Source of the DNA: Durusdinium trenchii
Taxonomy: Eukaryota; Sar; Dinophyceae; Suessiales; Symbiodiniaceae
Assembly (NCBI GenBank): GCA_963970005.1
Contig: CAXAMN010001403.1
Coordinates: forward strand, 1 to 64,000
Direction: 5' to 3'
DNA length: 64,000 bases
The stretch's first letter is position 1. Every line of letters starts with the position of its first letter. Both the position numbers and the translations under genes were made by a program. The notes under the pieces are model-generated. The model ran no database searches. It was not told the origin of the DNA and saw only the letters and a list, made by a program, of their open reading frames with translations. Below are positions 29,990-42,549 of the stretch, piece by piece.

Positions 29990-30400
29990 CACTGGGTACA
30001 TCTGGAAGAGAAGTTGCCCGCCAGAAAACGGTCAAACTGTCTACCAAAGGAAGCACTCGTGCTTGATCCGGTTGCCCTCACTCTCACCCCCATTTCTGCC
30101 CTCACTGAGTCCATGGCCGGACCGGTCTCATTGGTGACGACTTCCTGAGATCTGCGTGAGTTCGGAAAGGATGTGTAGGAGGGGGAGGAGGCTATAGTTC
30201 GGAGTTCGGAACTGGTTGAAGACCTCTCCGATTGAATTTCAGCGAGCGCCTTTCCGGGCCTTGCCACGATCTCCAGTCGAGCAGCCGGACTGATCACCTG
30301 GGACCTGAACCACAAGCCTTCATGCCCTCCAGTCCCACTCCGCCGATTCACGTGCCCACACATGTTCAACACCCTTTTTCTCATGCAAAACACATGCACA
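29990..30400 (-). CDS. Possible coding exon, unknown protein
   Basis: A 136-codon open stretch on the strand of the neighbouring carrier gene, Ser/Arg/Thr-rich with moderately GC-rich third positions. It includes LEIVARPGKALAEIQSERSS and later ETGPAMDSVRAEMGVRVRAT. No domain recognised and splice sites not fixed. It lies immediately downstream of the carrier gene stop (30520), so it would belong to the next gene of the same-strand series. May be chance. Confidence 0.3.
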
Positions 30401-30519
30401 TGGGACTGGACTCTTTAGTCAACAGCCCAACAGTTGAATTGTGGCAGCCGATCGGCTCATAGCTGCTGCAGCCTGGCAGCTCTTCTGCCTGCTGGAAAAT
30501 TCTGACAAGGCCGCATGGC

Positions 30520-31511
30520 CTAATCGATCGATGACAAGTACTTGTGAAGCACATTGAAGAAGCTGCCCTGCAGAATGTTGATCAAAATCCGAGTCCCCAA
30601 ACCCCGAAAGAAGACGCCTCCGACGCCATCCTTCTCAATGATCTGCTGAGCAGCTCTCCAGTAACTGCAGTCCTCACTGCTGGTTTGCTTCTTCGTCTTG
30701 ATGATGCACATGAAATTCGCCACTACATCACTGGCAGAGGTCCCAATTGCTCCAATCAAGGCACTTCGCCCCAGCACTTGGAGACGGCCACGGGGAACTG
30801 GGAGATGATGCTGGAGCAGGTTCATCGCCACAAAGCAGGGGTAGCTGCCCAGAAGGTTGGCCAAATAATTTCCTTCCCAGCCCTCCCACAATCCAAAAAG
30901 CCCCCCTCTCATGAGCTTCTTCCTCAAGATCTGAGAGCCATCTGTCTGAAGAATGGTCTTACAGGTCTCAACTGGTGTGATGAGAATCCGCCAGGCAGCA
31001 CCTGAAATCGAGCCTAAGAAGGTGGTCATACTCAAAGGGAGCACCCACACTCTGGCAACAGCCAAACTCAAATCATTGGCTGCCTCACTTGAACTATGAA
31101 CCTGGAACAAAAAGTTTCATCTTTTGGGGTGGTTGCAAAACCGACTAAACAGTGTCAGGCAAATCAACATAAAATCAATGGCTCAAGGTGTTTGAACATA
31201 TTATTTTTGATCCAATCCGTAGCTGCGACATCTCCAAAGCGCGAGAGTGGTACTTGCAAGATCGCCCAAAAAAGGCCCTGATACAAACGCAACAAGCCTC
31301 CTTCAGCCCAAAGCTTCTGCAAGACCTCCCTCAAGGATCCACCAAACTTGTATTGGTAGTTCATGGCGGTTCGCAACCACATGAAGACCAACACTTGTGA
31401 CGTTCCAGCCAGAAAGCCCATTGAACCACTGCGCCATGCTTTCTGCAAGGCCTGCGCCATCACCGCCTTCATCTTGGTCTTCTGTACAGCCTGGGCATCA
31501 AACGCAGGCAT
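30520..31511 (-). CDS. Mitochondrial carrier family protein, two exons
   Basis: Exons are 31511-31185 and 31101-30520, giving 302 codons with the stop, the normal length of the family. These are inner-membrane transporters of three repeats of about 100 residues, each with two membrane helices and a PX(D/E)XX(K/R) signature. The second repeat has the clear signature, PVETCKT, followed by GLFGLWEGWEGN. The third repeat shows IIEKDGVGGVFFRGLGTRIL at its end. In the first repeat the signature is replaced by QVLVFMWLRT, so this is a divergent member whose substrate cannot be told. The intron is phase 0 with a GA donor (CTT|GAGCCA) and a CAG|G acceptor. The start is the first ATG (31511) in an open frame running further upstream; a longer N-terminus is possible. 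It lies 417 bases downstream of the C2-domain gene stop, same strand. Confidence 0.85.
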
Positions 31512-31927
31512 CGCCTGAAGCTGTCTACAAGCCAAGACTGGCAGGCTTGCATCGGCCCGCTTTGAGCCAGAAAGCAAGCCAATTGCACCTCTTCACCGGC
31601 AAAAGTTCCAAGTGCGGCTCATTGGGTGCTCCAGGTCAAAACACATGGATCAGCCATGAACTGAACCAAGGATGCCCAATGGATCTGATGGGCATGGACC
31701 CAGGTGATGAGTGATGAGCATGTATTTATATTTATCAACATATGAATATATGGTGTATATGGTACCCCGAAGAAGTCTATGGTTTTGACTGATCACCGGG
31801 TGGACCGTCCCCACTTGGGCCCTGACTGGTCTGCGAGTTGCAAGGCCACAAAGATCAGGGATGCGCTGTCGTCGAGCTGAGCAGCATCGCGCAGCTTGAA
31901 AAAGAAAGAGCGGAAGAAAGCTGCAAG

Positions 31928-34037
31928 CTAAACGGGAAGCTGGTAACGATACAGCCTCTTCTCCGCCGCCTGCGCTAGCAACAAAAATCCCTTCTGCAAG
32001 GAACATGCGGAACCTGGTGCAGCAACTAGGGCAGCCTCTGGCCTTTGTAGGGAAGACATGGGTGCAGCAAACGTGGATACATGATACATCATGATACTGA
32101 TACTGGTATGTTCACCTGAAGTCTATCCACTTGTGCTTTGTGATGCAGCATGGTACCATACCGCTTAACTCATGAGCGGGTTTCACACTGCAAGCGCGTG
32201 GGTCGACCACGGGATGTCGTAAGATGGAAGTTCCCTGTCTTTCGCAGTCAGAGTCTTAATCTCTGAGTTAAAGGAAAACGTGTCGTGAACACCATCTTCC
32301 AAAAAGCCCTTTGTCCTTTGTCCACCTCTCAGACTGTTTGAAGGAGGTACAGTTTTTGGATTTGAGAGCACTGTGCCCTGCCATGCTCTGCCATGCCCTG
32401 CCTGATTGCCCAACTCCAGATCCAATTCGAGCCTCTGCCCTCTGTACAGCTCTTTCACCTGGCAACGGTTTCAATCGAATGACACGGCGAACGTCTTTCA
32501 GAACCGCCGGTTTCGGCAAAAGTCACATGAGAAGAAGCGCCCGACAGAAAAATGCTGTCCTTCTTCAAGTGGCATCTACTTGGTTAATCTTGATTATGAC
32601 CACGGAAAATTCATGCCAGCATCGTTTTTGCCTGTTCAACATCAGGTGGTGAAGGATAGATTGATTCATGACGGCTGAACTTGTTGATGCACCATGTGAG
32701 AACATCAAAAAACATCTGAAAAAACAAACAAAACATGTGTTACTTGGTGCTCTGATCCCTCTTTTTTGTATGTGTCTTTTTTGCCGCTTCCCGCCGCACA
32801 TGATGCTTCAGGGGCAGCTCGGCACGGGCAATGAAGTCATGGTCCTCACGAGCCCAGCTACGAGGACCATCTGGTTTGGGTCCGTCCAATGGAACCCCCC
32901 AAGAAAATGTATCCAAACTGGTGACCCCTTCAAACATCCTTGAACGCCTCCCATCCTCTCCCATACGTGAATCAAACAAAGGATGCTGAACCATCCATGT
33001 TCCGAAGACCAAAGCAATGGTACGTACGTTTCATGTTGATGGGTGCATGGGCAACCGGTCCAGTTTCGGATGATACCACCCCGCGGATCAACATGGAATC
33101 TGAAAACCACTGGGTTGAACCACCGGTCAATTCTCACGGTCCATGTTACCAGTAGTCTGTGGGGGAGTCACGAAGATTCCTCATTGCTTTCTGATCAAAT
33201 GAAGAGCGTTGACGTGCTCCTCTGCACCACTGATGTCATAGTCCCACACAGAGAAAATGATCACCTGGAGGATCAGCGGTCCGTCCGAGGTCCCGTCCGA
33301 GGTCCGTCTGAGATCATGGAAGATCCACCACTCTCACACGCATTGGTTGGTCTGCCCGCCCTTCTTTCAGCGGGTTCTTCGCCAAGAGCCAGTCGCCTCG
33401 GTTCCTTGCACGAAGAAGCTGAACTGCTCGTCCCACACAGGATTGGCACTTGCGGCCTTAGAACGGCCCAGCCGAACGACCGGCAGTTCTAGGAGATTCT
33501 AGGTGTTACTTTTCACCTGGGATAACCCGGGATGTGGCTGAAAGGACCCGAACCTCACGTAGCTTGGACCCGGCCGTCTGATGTCTACAAATCAAGGATG
33601 TCCAACAGCTCCAGCACTGCATGCCATCACCAGGCATTGGGGATCCGCACGTAGGCTGTCTCTTGAACTTCTTGGCCGATCCGCACCTGGAATAAGGAAA
33701 GCCTTCCAGGCCCAGGTGTAATTACATAGAATGAATTAGATAAAACATGAGAAAACTATCCAAAAGGAGTTCCATCGGTTCTGAGCTGTTCTTCAATTTC
33801 CATCCGTTTTCGCTGTGAATGTAGACCTTTGATTACTTTTAAGATTAAAACATAACCACCTAATTGGAGTGTAAAACTCCATCATATTGGGGCTTATATT
33901 CTGATTAGTATGTTCTATTCAAGAGTCCACACGTCTAGTTCTTCATGAGACTTCTCAGGTCTTACGGAACCCGCCTTCACGAAGGGGTCCACACTGAGGC
34001 TGAAAATGCTGGTGACCAGGTCGGTCGCTCGAAGCAC
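31928..34037 (-). CDS. C2-domain protein, last six exons
   Basis: Exons are 34037-33966, 33456-33400, 33264-33214, 32844-32800, 32458-32402 and 31969-31928. Joined, they encode 107 residues of one C2 domain: VLRATDL, SVDPFVKAGS, ASANPVWDEQFSFFVQGT, VIIFSVWDYD, EEHDHDFIARAELPL, LYRGQRLELDLELGNQ, then a stop after QLPV. C2 domains are calcium- or phospholipid-binding beta-sandwiches. The NPVW motif and the Asp-rich loop (WDYD, DHDF) are kept; the first loop Asp pair is partly altered. Every intron is phase 0 and each exon carries about one or two beta-strands. Donors are GTAAGA, GA, GT, GT and GC. Acceptors are AG|G. The N-terminus and any further domains lie upstream and were not found. The joins agree in phase and motif order, so the assignment is strong. 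Confidence 0.85.
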
Positions 34038-36397
34038 CTGAAGCGACGTTTCGTCGCGGTCGACCCATGCAGACGCATGAGCTGAGCTCAGCTGAATCAG
34101 ACTTCTGTCCATTTCGATCGTGGGAGGCTGGATGATGGTTCTGGATGTCATGCTATGCATCAACAAAGGCCTGCCTTTTGGAGGTCTGGTCTGTCTGGTC
34201 TAGATCGCAGCCTCTGGTGTTCACGGCTATTGATATACTTGAAAAAGAATCAACTCCCACAAGCTGGCACAAAAGTTCCGAAAGCACCTGCGGAATTCCG
34301 TTTCAACGGATCCACTCAGGCATACGGGGTCCCGGCACCACCCCCCACTCACCAGGACTGGATTTCATCTGAACCCTGGGACCCCTGGGACAGCAGAAAC
34401 GACGCTCCTTGAAATCCTCATGGGCCAACGTGGATGGCATGGCACCTTGGACCATGAAATCCGAACACCAAGGTTTGGTGGTTTTCCACTCCATGCAACT
34501 ATGATTGTTCCGGGTAGTGTAACCAACCTTCAAAGGTCCAAGGTCTTGGTTGCCCTCAGAACCACGCCTCAACGATAAGCTTCTTCTTCCCTTTCGGTGC
34601 ATGCGCCTCCAGCTGCGAACTGCTCCAGTGTTTTGAAGGAACTGGTTTACATAGGGCATGGTTTCTCGTCTACACAGCACCTTTAAGCGTAGCAAAGGCC
34701 CTCAACTGGAGCAGTTACGAGCAGTGAGCAGTGCAAGTTGTGATTCTGGTTGAACTCCTGTTTCCACACATTTGCTGATGTATACAGCTGTATACATCTG
34801 CAATAAATCGGCAAAAAACCATGGAGCTAGAATTGAGGTTCACCACGTGAACCTTTCCTGCCTGCAAGGCTTGTGCACTTCGCACGGCTGCTCGCATGCC
34901 AACAGACCTAAATAACTGAAGAGAGCCCAGGTTGGTCCGGATTGCTGTAGTCTGAACAGGATCCAGGATCCAATGAATACCAATGAAATTCGCTCAAGAA
35001 ACGTTCGCTTGTTGTTGCTCTTGTTGGTGCCTTTTCAATTCTTCCACTGTCCACACACACATAGCGTATAGCATATATATATATACTGGAAGTTTTTTGT
35101 AGCCAATGGATAATATGGATAATAGTATAACACTATATAACACTATAATCATGTCGAATCACAATACTACTTTAGCATGCAACCGGAAAACTCTGCCGGA
35201 ACCCTTGACTGGGCAAGAAAACACAAACATGAAACCATCGGCTGGATGTGTGCAAACAAGCAAGGATTACATGGTAAAATCCGACAAACGAAGGGAATCT
35301 ACTGTGGAACCAAAATAGCCCATTCACTCTGTACAATGATGGTGGTAGCGGTTGTAACGGCTAGTCAACAACAATTGGACAGTATTGAGAAAGGATCAGA
35401 AAGGACAGCCGGACCCTGATGATTGATTGATTACTGCTCCAAAATGCCCCAAAAGGCACCAGCTGGTTCTTTTGCCCTGCGGTTCAGTGCCCACACTGCG
35501 ATGCTGTGGCAACTGACTGCTTGACATCTCCGTCCACTTCAGGCTTCGCCTCAAGAGGTTGGACCAACTTCAATCGACACGTCTACACATTACAGGCTTG
35601 GCGTGAAGCAAAGCAAACCCGCTCAAAAGCACTAACATTTGCATGTTTTTTCACCTTTCTCGTGGCGTCCTGGACGCCCCATCCGAACTCGTGGCGTCCT
35701 GGACGCACCGATCCCCCGTCCGGTGCCCTCGTGCCTCTGCCCAGTCGGATGGCTTCTGCCAGGGTGCGGGCTCCAGTTTCACATCTTGGCCTCAGCTTCA
35801 TCAGCAAGGGGAGTCCGACAGAATCCGACAGGTCGATGCCTTGGAGAGGTAGGGGGGCCAAGCCTGGAACATCATCGCAAACATGGATGCTGAACTGGGA
35901 TGCTGCATGTGCACATACAGTGAAGGAATCGGGGAACACACCACGACGATTCGTTCTTTCGAACGGTCAAACGTGGCGAAGGGTCGAAGCCTGATTGAAT
36001 ATGGCAAGATGGCTGGCAACTCAGCTTGTTGATGCTACTGTATATTAACTGAGGTGTTTTCCTATTTGATTCGATCCACTTCATCCTGGGGACTCATAGC
36101 CAACTGTACCTCCTGCCTCCTACAACGACCCAATGTAGCAGTTCAAAGGAAAAATACGCCTTCTCGGGCCAACCAATGAACCACATATATGGGCCAACCA
36201 CACTCCGCGAGTCAGATCAAAGGACTTTCTTCACATCCCCAGTAATCCAAGTGCACAGAAGTGCACAGGGTGGAGAAACACTGCTGCCTCCCTACCTTTT
36301 GGCGGGTGGAGCAATGCCAGACTGGTACCGCATGGTACCGCTGTATAATACCTCTGACGCAGCATCACCGTCGAAGCCCCCATCGAACCCCCCAAAC
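34038..36397. other. Upstream of the C2 exons, weak candidates only
   Basis: The missing 5' exons of the C2 gene should lie here on the - strand. A 130-codon open frame at 34303-34695 (-) and an open stretch at 35640-35900 (-), reading GLPLLMKLRPRCETGARTLA, are possible coding pieces without recognised domains. The latter is also open on the + strand. Confidence 0.3.
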
Positions 36398-37081
36398 CAG
36401 GTCCGGGCGTGGCCAGGTCTCCGCTACACGTTCCAGCTGCCGTGCCAACTGCGTGGCACCCACCTGAGGGCGTCCCGCGCCCAACAAACAGTAACCCTGC
36501 ATGGTCCCATGGTCTCAAGAGGTCCAAAGAATCCAACGAATCCCAAAGGGTCTCAAGAATCCGAAGGGTCTCAAGAATCCAAAGGGTCCAATGAGTCCAA
36601 CGTCCTTCTTTTGGCAGTTGGCTGGTGGGGTGCGCTGGTGGCATGTGAAAAAATCCCATGTGTCTGACCCTGACCATCGGGTGGAGATGAACACCTCAGG
36701 TCCCGACCTCCCGTGCCAAGTCTGCAGGAGATCGCTGCAACTCATCCACCAGGAGCGGGCTAGCCTGCCGGGCCGGGCCCCAGGAACCATCCACAAAGAC
36801 TTGGAGCTACATCTTGTGACTAATGTCACGAACGCTGACTATCGCCATCTAAAGGTGGATGTCTTGAACTAACTTTGAACTACCCGCGTTCTGTGACCGC
36901 TTGGGAATTAATTACCTAGGACAAAAGGAACAGACTTTTTGAGGAGGGGACTAGAAGCCTGCCAATATGTCGTCACGAAAAGACACCCGGGAGCTGCTTG
37001 CGACAGATCCTTGGCCCCCGCAAGCTTCTCCCAGAATCCCAGGTCAACGGTACCGATGAAACGTGCATCGTTTCTTTCTGC
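36398..37081 (-). CDS. Unknown protein, exon-like segments
   Basis: Two segments are well bounded. 36764-36708 (AG|GCT to GAG|GTC) encodes ASPLLVDELQRSPADLARE. 36463-36398 (AG|GTG to CTG|GTTTGG) encodes VGATQLARQLERVAETWPRP then DL. Both are phase 0 and join in frame to a helical, amphipathic stretch. A third candidate, 37081 to about 36986, reads ARFIGTVDLGFWEKLAGAKD and ends in phase 2, so it needs another exon before it could join the first. No family recognised. All are on the strand of the C2 and carrier genes. Confidence 0.45.
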
Positions 37082-37113
37082 CTCAACTTCTTCCGAAAGA
37101 ACATGAAAAACAC

Positions 37114-37114
37114 A

Positions 37115-37158
<44 letters not shown>
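37114..37158. repeat. (CA)n microsatellite
   Basis: Near-pure CACACA run. The poly-Val/Cys frames on the other strand come from it. Confidence 0.95.
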
Positions 37159-37159
<1 letters not shown>

Positions 37160-40100
37160 GCCAACACATGAATTTGAGGTTCCCCATTTCTGAGAAAAAT
37201 GCCGCACTCCAAACGCTGAAAGCAATTGGCAATCTGGACAAATGGATTGAGCACCCCTTTGGGGTAATCTTCCAAACTCGAGTCACCGCAGCCTGCGCCC
37301 GTAACAAGGCCATAGCAATGTCCTCAGCTGAAGAACCCTAAGATCTCAACCTCGATATAGGATCACCTATCACCTCTTGGCTTAAAACTCTTGAACAACC
37401 AACATCAACCAACCCACTCCGCTTTCGGCATGTCCTGAGACAAAACCAAACACCACACGGGGCCGAGCTCCAGGCTGCGTGCCCGGCCGATGCCGCATAC
37501 ATCAAGGCGGTGGCACGACGGCTCGGGGGTGGATCACGCCAGTCCACCTGGGCCACGGCAGGCGGTCAGACCTTCTGAGGGGCGGTCGGACCTTGGGGAT
37601 CAACTTGAAAGAATCATCGACGCGGATGGTTACGTGGATGGCATCCCCTGGGATGGTCTTGGGATGGTATTGGGAACATGGCCGTCCTTGGGGCCATGCC
37701 ATCCTCGTAACCATGATTGTTTCAGGGAGGTTGTCTCCCCTAAGGAGCAAGAGTCAAGAGTGAAGATTGAAAAAAGGTGCATTTACTAAAATATGGACCA
37801 CTGATTCCCAAACCATGAACTTGGATTGAAGGCTTCCACCAAGTTCGGAGAAACACCGGGGCCATCCGGGCCTAGCATCTCTCACCGAAAAATGCGCACG
37901 CAACCCCAGGAACGGCGGCTGTTGGCCCAGCCTCGCCCTGTTCGATCCAATGCGCGACTCCTTCGATCCCGGCGACCGGGTGTCTGAAGAACGCGCGACC
38001 AAAACCAGGCAGAAACACTGAGGGGGCGGTGGCGGTGAAAAACGACCAACAACGATAGTTGAGTGATGTTGAGAGACAAGGCTTGTGCACTGGGCAACTC
38101 CGAAGAAAGATCGTTGAAAACAGTGGGATGTCACATGATGTCATATGGAGTTCCGCGGCAGCAAGGCCTTTCAGACTATGTCAGTTGTGATGCCGCCACC
38201 AACAACGACTGTTGCTACATGTTGCTCCTGCGCGCTGTGAGTCATCCTAATTAAAGGTGGCAAAAGTGAGCACTAAATCTCTCCTTGAACATCGCCTCTT
38301 GCTGCTGCCACGCACAGCCTTAGCTCAGTGGGAAAAGGAAAGCAACGCACCACCGTTCGATGGCTAGGGGGTTGAACTGTCAAGTTAGCAAACCCATGAG
38401 AAGGCAGTCGCTTAGCAAACAACAGTTCCCTGGTTACACCACTTTGCCCCAGGAAGGAAGCGATCATTTACAATCACACAAGATGCCTGTAAATGCCTAT
38501 AACAACTATAGGACATATGCCCTTTGCCACGCACAAGCACCTCACCAAAAAAGAAAGAAACTTAGTCCAAAACCGGAAAATCGGTTGCACCGGTACCATT
38601 ATACCTATAGTCCTTGTCACATGTCCGGAAACCTAGGCACCTTCAGTCCAGTACCGAGCGTCGCTCACGCTCACCGCACCGAAAGCGCGGGAGCCGCGCG
38701 AAGTCGCCAGGCGCCCCGAGCGCCCACTCTGCGAAGTGAGGATTCCGCCGGGACGACGCCCCGCGTCGCCTGAGGTGAGGCTGGCGTCGCCGTCGCCCGC
38801 GGATTCATCTGCACTCAGCTGGGTCAGGTGTGGACCAGTTTTTTCAACAAATACCACCGCCATCGGATGTGCATGAGATCCATGTCCGAACAAAATGCAA
38901 GAAAACAAACCGGCCGCTGGCCCGGCCGCTGGCCCGGCCAGGAATCGGAAGAGACGAAGAGGAGGTGCTTAGCACTATACATCACGAGCCGTGTGCAAAA
39001 CCGATGTTTGAAGCCCTGGGGTCTTGTCCTGTGAGTTGGCGACCAGCCCATGGACGAATTACATTTCTGACGGGGCAAGATGTTGCGAATCTTGCACGGT
39101 GCGAAAACAATCCTGGTCTGAATGTATTTTTCCCATGTTGTATAAAGATCTATGGTGTTGTTGCACTCGTTCATGGGTCATGAGATTTGGGGAACTCAAC
39201 CCGACTTAAAATATCTACAAACCCTTCATTCTCACTTCACTTGTCATTGACTCTTCGACGCCAGATTCGCCAGGGACCTGTGACGCACCTCGATCGATTC
39301 CGCCCCGTCGCCACCTCAAGACGTCTGTCACTGGATGATGGAGCAATGCCTGGCCAGCTTGGTATGGCGAGCTTGAGCTTGGTCACCGGTGGGAGAGGGG
39401 ATGGAGGACAGGAAGGGTGAGAAACACTCCAAGTCACCGTTCAGATCGTGTTTTCTATTATTTGTGGGAGGAACAGTCGCTGGGTGGTGGATACGGGGAA
39501 CACCCATCACAGGTACATCACTGCGCAGTCCAAGCGGATTGGGAACACATGCCAGGAGATTCCGTCGGCATTTAGGCGTGACAAACAGGGCCTACCCTGT
39601 GGATAAGGAGAGGAGCTAGCAGCGAAGTGGCCTATGGAAAACACTGCCTGATTCGCGCTAAGCGAGGTCTGTTCATAGTTTCTTCCCGACAAAGACTCTC
39701 AAATTTCCTCTGTTTGCAGGTGACAACAGCAGTTTCTCCGGCCAAACCAGAAGGAAGGAGAACACCCCAAACCGCTGGGCAAGCCGCTCCCTCTGGTGCT
39801 ACCGGACCTGTGACAGTTCCATCGCAGTCCTGGAAAGAAAGACTGGGAATCTGAGATCCACGAACTGGGCAAAGAGGACCAATCCATGCAGTACGTAGAC
39901 AACCTTTATACACTATATTTATATATATATATATTTATACACAAAACAATTAAACACTTCCAGGATCTGATAGGGCAAGCGATAATTTCCAGTCTTTTGT
40001 TTCTGGCACTGGCAGGACCCAGTCATGCGTCGGTTTTCCATGTGCGTTTGAACTCCAAGGCCACTCAAGGCTCAACCCAAAGGTCTTTCAGTCTCGGGAG

Positions 40101-40433
40101 GTATTCCAAACCGTTTGCAAGCTTAGGTGGCTCGGCTCCCAACATGGAGGGCGCCACACAAAAATACACCACCAACACAACAAACTCCACTTGTCGCTGA
40201 CGGACTTTGCACTCGATTGGCAGGGTGCTGTTGAAACTTCAAGCCTGCAGTGGCAACTCTGCTGGAGAACAACTCACAAAACAACAAGGCGTAGGGGCCA
40301 GTGATTTTGAGAATTCAAACAGATCAACAATAATCAACCATATGATCATATTGAACCTAGCATCATTGGCAGCAAATCAATGACCTTCACAAAATCACAT
40401 TCCATTTCAGCAGGTTGAAGTATGTGTGTATTA
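37160..40433. other. No firm gene; a few exon-like pieces
   Basis: 37180-37341 is open on both strands and cannot be assigned. 37890-38000 (-) reads FFRHPVAGIEGVAHWIEQGE with good codon bias but unclear splice sites. 38645-38730 (+) encodes an Arg/Ser-rich stretch (ERRSRSPHRKRGSRAKSPGA) like the tail of SR splicing factors; it may be a single exon of such a gene. 39280-39350 (+) is another GC-rich open piece. None is secure. Confidence 0.3.
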
Positions 40434-40461
40434 TATAGTGAACTGCCAACACTTAGAATAT
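40434..40461 (+). repeat. Left terminal inverted repeat
   Basis: 28 bases, ending TTAGAATA, matched in inverse orientation at 53924-53951 with five mismatches. It is followed by subterminal motif copies at 40531 (-) and 40558 (+). Confidence 0.7.
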
Positions 40462-40920
40462 GGACTAATTGATACTTTTGAAATGATATTTCATATTAAC
40501 TTGTTTATGTATATATTTTCTGTACTTGAGGATATTCTAAGTGCAAGCCTTTGCAGTGCAGATAGAATATACAAATAGAAGATCACATGAAGACATGTTC
40601 AGATGGTTTGAAGGTGTCAAGATGAAACAAAGCAATGACATAATCATGTTTGCATGCAACTGTGCGGCAGTTTGAGTCATCAAGATGATGACAAAACAAC
40701 AACACGCTATGGACGCACGTGTAGCCATGTCTTCAGAACTGACCAACCATATATGTATGCACACACACATGCGCCGGAGCATGTGTGGCAGCAATGTACT
40801 GGCATACAACCAGAGATGCATCTATGCAGCACACACACACATGCATAGTATATATATACTATACTATACATTGCATGTTTGGTATAAACTCTGTTTCTTC
40901 TTGACCTGCACCCTGCTGCC

Positions 40921-41478
40921 ATGTCGGGGTGGTACCTATGCACTAACATTTCAAGTGCAGTGGATGCTTATGATGCGATGGGTGTGGTGCCGGGGCCTGG
41001 TGATGCAGGATGCACTGCAGCTCAGAGGATCATGAAGCTTTCCGCTGTACCAGGGTCGATCATCCAAGAGTGCTACGATCGTACTCTGGCATCTATCGAT
41101 ACCAATTCCGCTGACGCTGACAGAGTTGAGGCGGCATACTCTTCCTTGATGGGGGACTCAAGGAAGTCATATGATGCAAAGCTTTTGACGGACATGTTTG
41201 TGCCTGGTATGAATTTATATTCTATCTGCACGTTTTTGAATAGGTTTTCCTTTTGGGCGTGTCTAGATATATATATATATATAGAGAGAGAGTTTCATTC
41301 TATAGAGACTGCAAATTCGATGACTCTGCTATAGGCTAAATCAGCGCTTGGTCCGCAAGAACTTGCCCGTCAGAGAAAACGGCAGATGCCAGATGAGAGC
41401 ACACAGCCGCCGTTACCAGCACCTATGGATCCGCCGCCATCACCAAAGAATGATGATGATGACGACGACAAGGCTTGA
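40921..41478 (+). CDS. J-domain-like small protein, two exons
   Basis: Exons 40921-41206 and 41345-41478 join in phase 1 to give 139 residues. The intron is GTATGA...AAATCAG and contains the element's motif. Part resembles a DnaJ-type J domain: IIQECYDRTLASIDTN matches helix II and the loop, and RVEAAYSSLMGDSRKSYDAK matches helix III and IV. The HPD tripeptide that activates Hsp70 is absent (SID instead). The C-terminus is Pro-rich and ends in a run of Asp. It is the first gene of the transposon. If the similarity is real, it could recruit rather than stimulate a chaperone; role unknown. Confidence 0.5.
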
Positions 41479-41628
41479 TGCCAAACCTAATTTTGCCGGT
41501 GCATAATTTCTATATATATATATAGATTATATATAAATGCATATAACAAAGAGTTGAGTAGATATAATATAGAAACACTAGAATAAATTTGCAACAAATC
41601 ATGCCGGCAGGAGCCACTTCCAAAGGGC

Positions 41629-42237
41629 ATGACCAGCTTCAAGAAGCACATCCGTGTGAATTGTAGCTTCACTGGTTGCTCAAGAAATTTTCAGTTCAAT
41701 GTCTACGGGGACTACCATCTAGCTTTGAAGGCAGCATTGTCCTATGATAAACGAGCGACAGCTATTTTGGTGGACTTTGATTCCTACAAACGCAAGCCAG
41801 CAGAACGGCAAGGCCTCTTGGACCAGCACGGGGCCAAGGGATTTACTAAGAAGAGCATTGGTATTCAACGTGTTGCACTTCAGCGTTCACTGGACAATGG
41901 TGATTCTTCTTCCGTGGAAGCTGGTATCATCACCGACATGTGCAAGGACACCCTTGACCAAAGCTTGCTGGACAAATCATCGATCCAATATTCGGACTCT
42001 AGCTTCAAGGCAATCTTCCAGGGCCAACAGCAGAAGCTGGAGCAATGCTTCAAATCTTTTAAAGATGCATCATCTTGGATTCAGCAAATGGACAAGGCCG
42101 ATAAGGACCCGCTTGGTTGCAACTGTTTGTTCACACGTGTGGATGATTTAACAATTACGGATAAACATTGTGTATATTCACATTATTTCTGGATGTGCCA
42201 GCTCAGTTGGCAGCCAGGATATGCAGATAGAATATGA
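41629..42237 (+). CDS. Unknown transposon protein, 202 codons at most
   Basis: It starts MTSFKKHIRVNCSFTGCSRN, so the two closely spaced Cys residues could be part of a metal site. No family recognised. The last 30 or so codons run through the repeat with CAGTTGGCAGCCAGG and GCAGATAGAATAT, which elsewhere in the element is intronic. The true exon therefore probably stops at a GTGGAT donor near 42138 after CLFTR. The ATG at 41601 is out of frame. Where it splices to is not known; the next open frame (42550) is a candidate. Confidence 0.5.
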   Translation: MTSFKKHIRVNCSFTGCSRNFQFNVYGDYHLALKAALSYDKRATAILVDFDSYKRKPAERQGLLDQHGAKGFTKKSIGIQRVALQRSLDNGDSSSVEAGIITDMCKDTLDQSLLDKSSIQYSDSSFKAIFQGQQQKLEQCFKSFKDASSWIQQMDKADKDPLGCNCLFTRVDDLTITDKHCVYSHYFWMCQLSWQPGYADRI

Positions 42238-42549
42238 TGCTTGCTATTGGCCCAACTCATAAGATAAATCTTCAATCAAACAAGCCATGATAAGCAGCAC
42301 GCATACATACAAACGTACATACGATCCACTATGTATGGTGAACTTTGCTCATCAATTTTATCAATGACAGGAACTAGTCCAATGAAGCATTTTAGTTTGC
42401 TGCTCATTCATAGTCACAGCAATATATAATATATACACGGGGAATGTGCACATAGAATGTGCTTCCATGGGTTGGTTGGTCGGCCACACATTGCACATGA
42501 AAACTTTAAATAACTAACAAATAAAGACGCTGCAATTTATACCATTTAC

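Noticed and set aside
37600..37660. EF-hand-like IIDADGYVDGIP on the + strand
   Set aside because: Short, lacks the position-12 Glu and flanking helices, and the reverse strand is open as well; probably chance.
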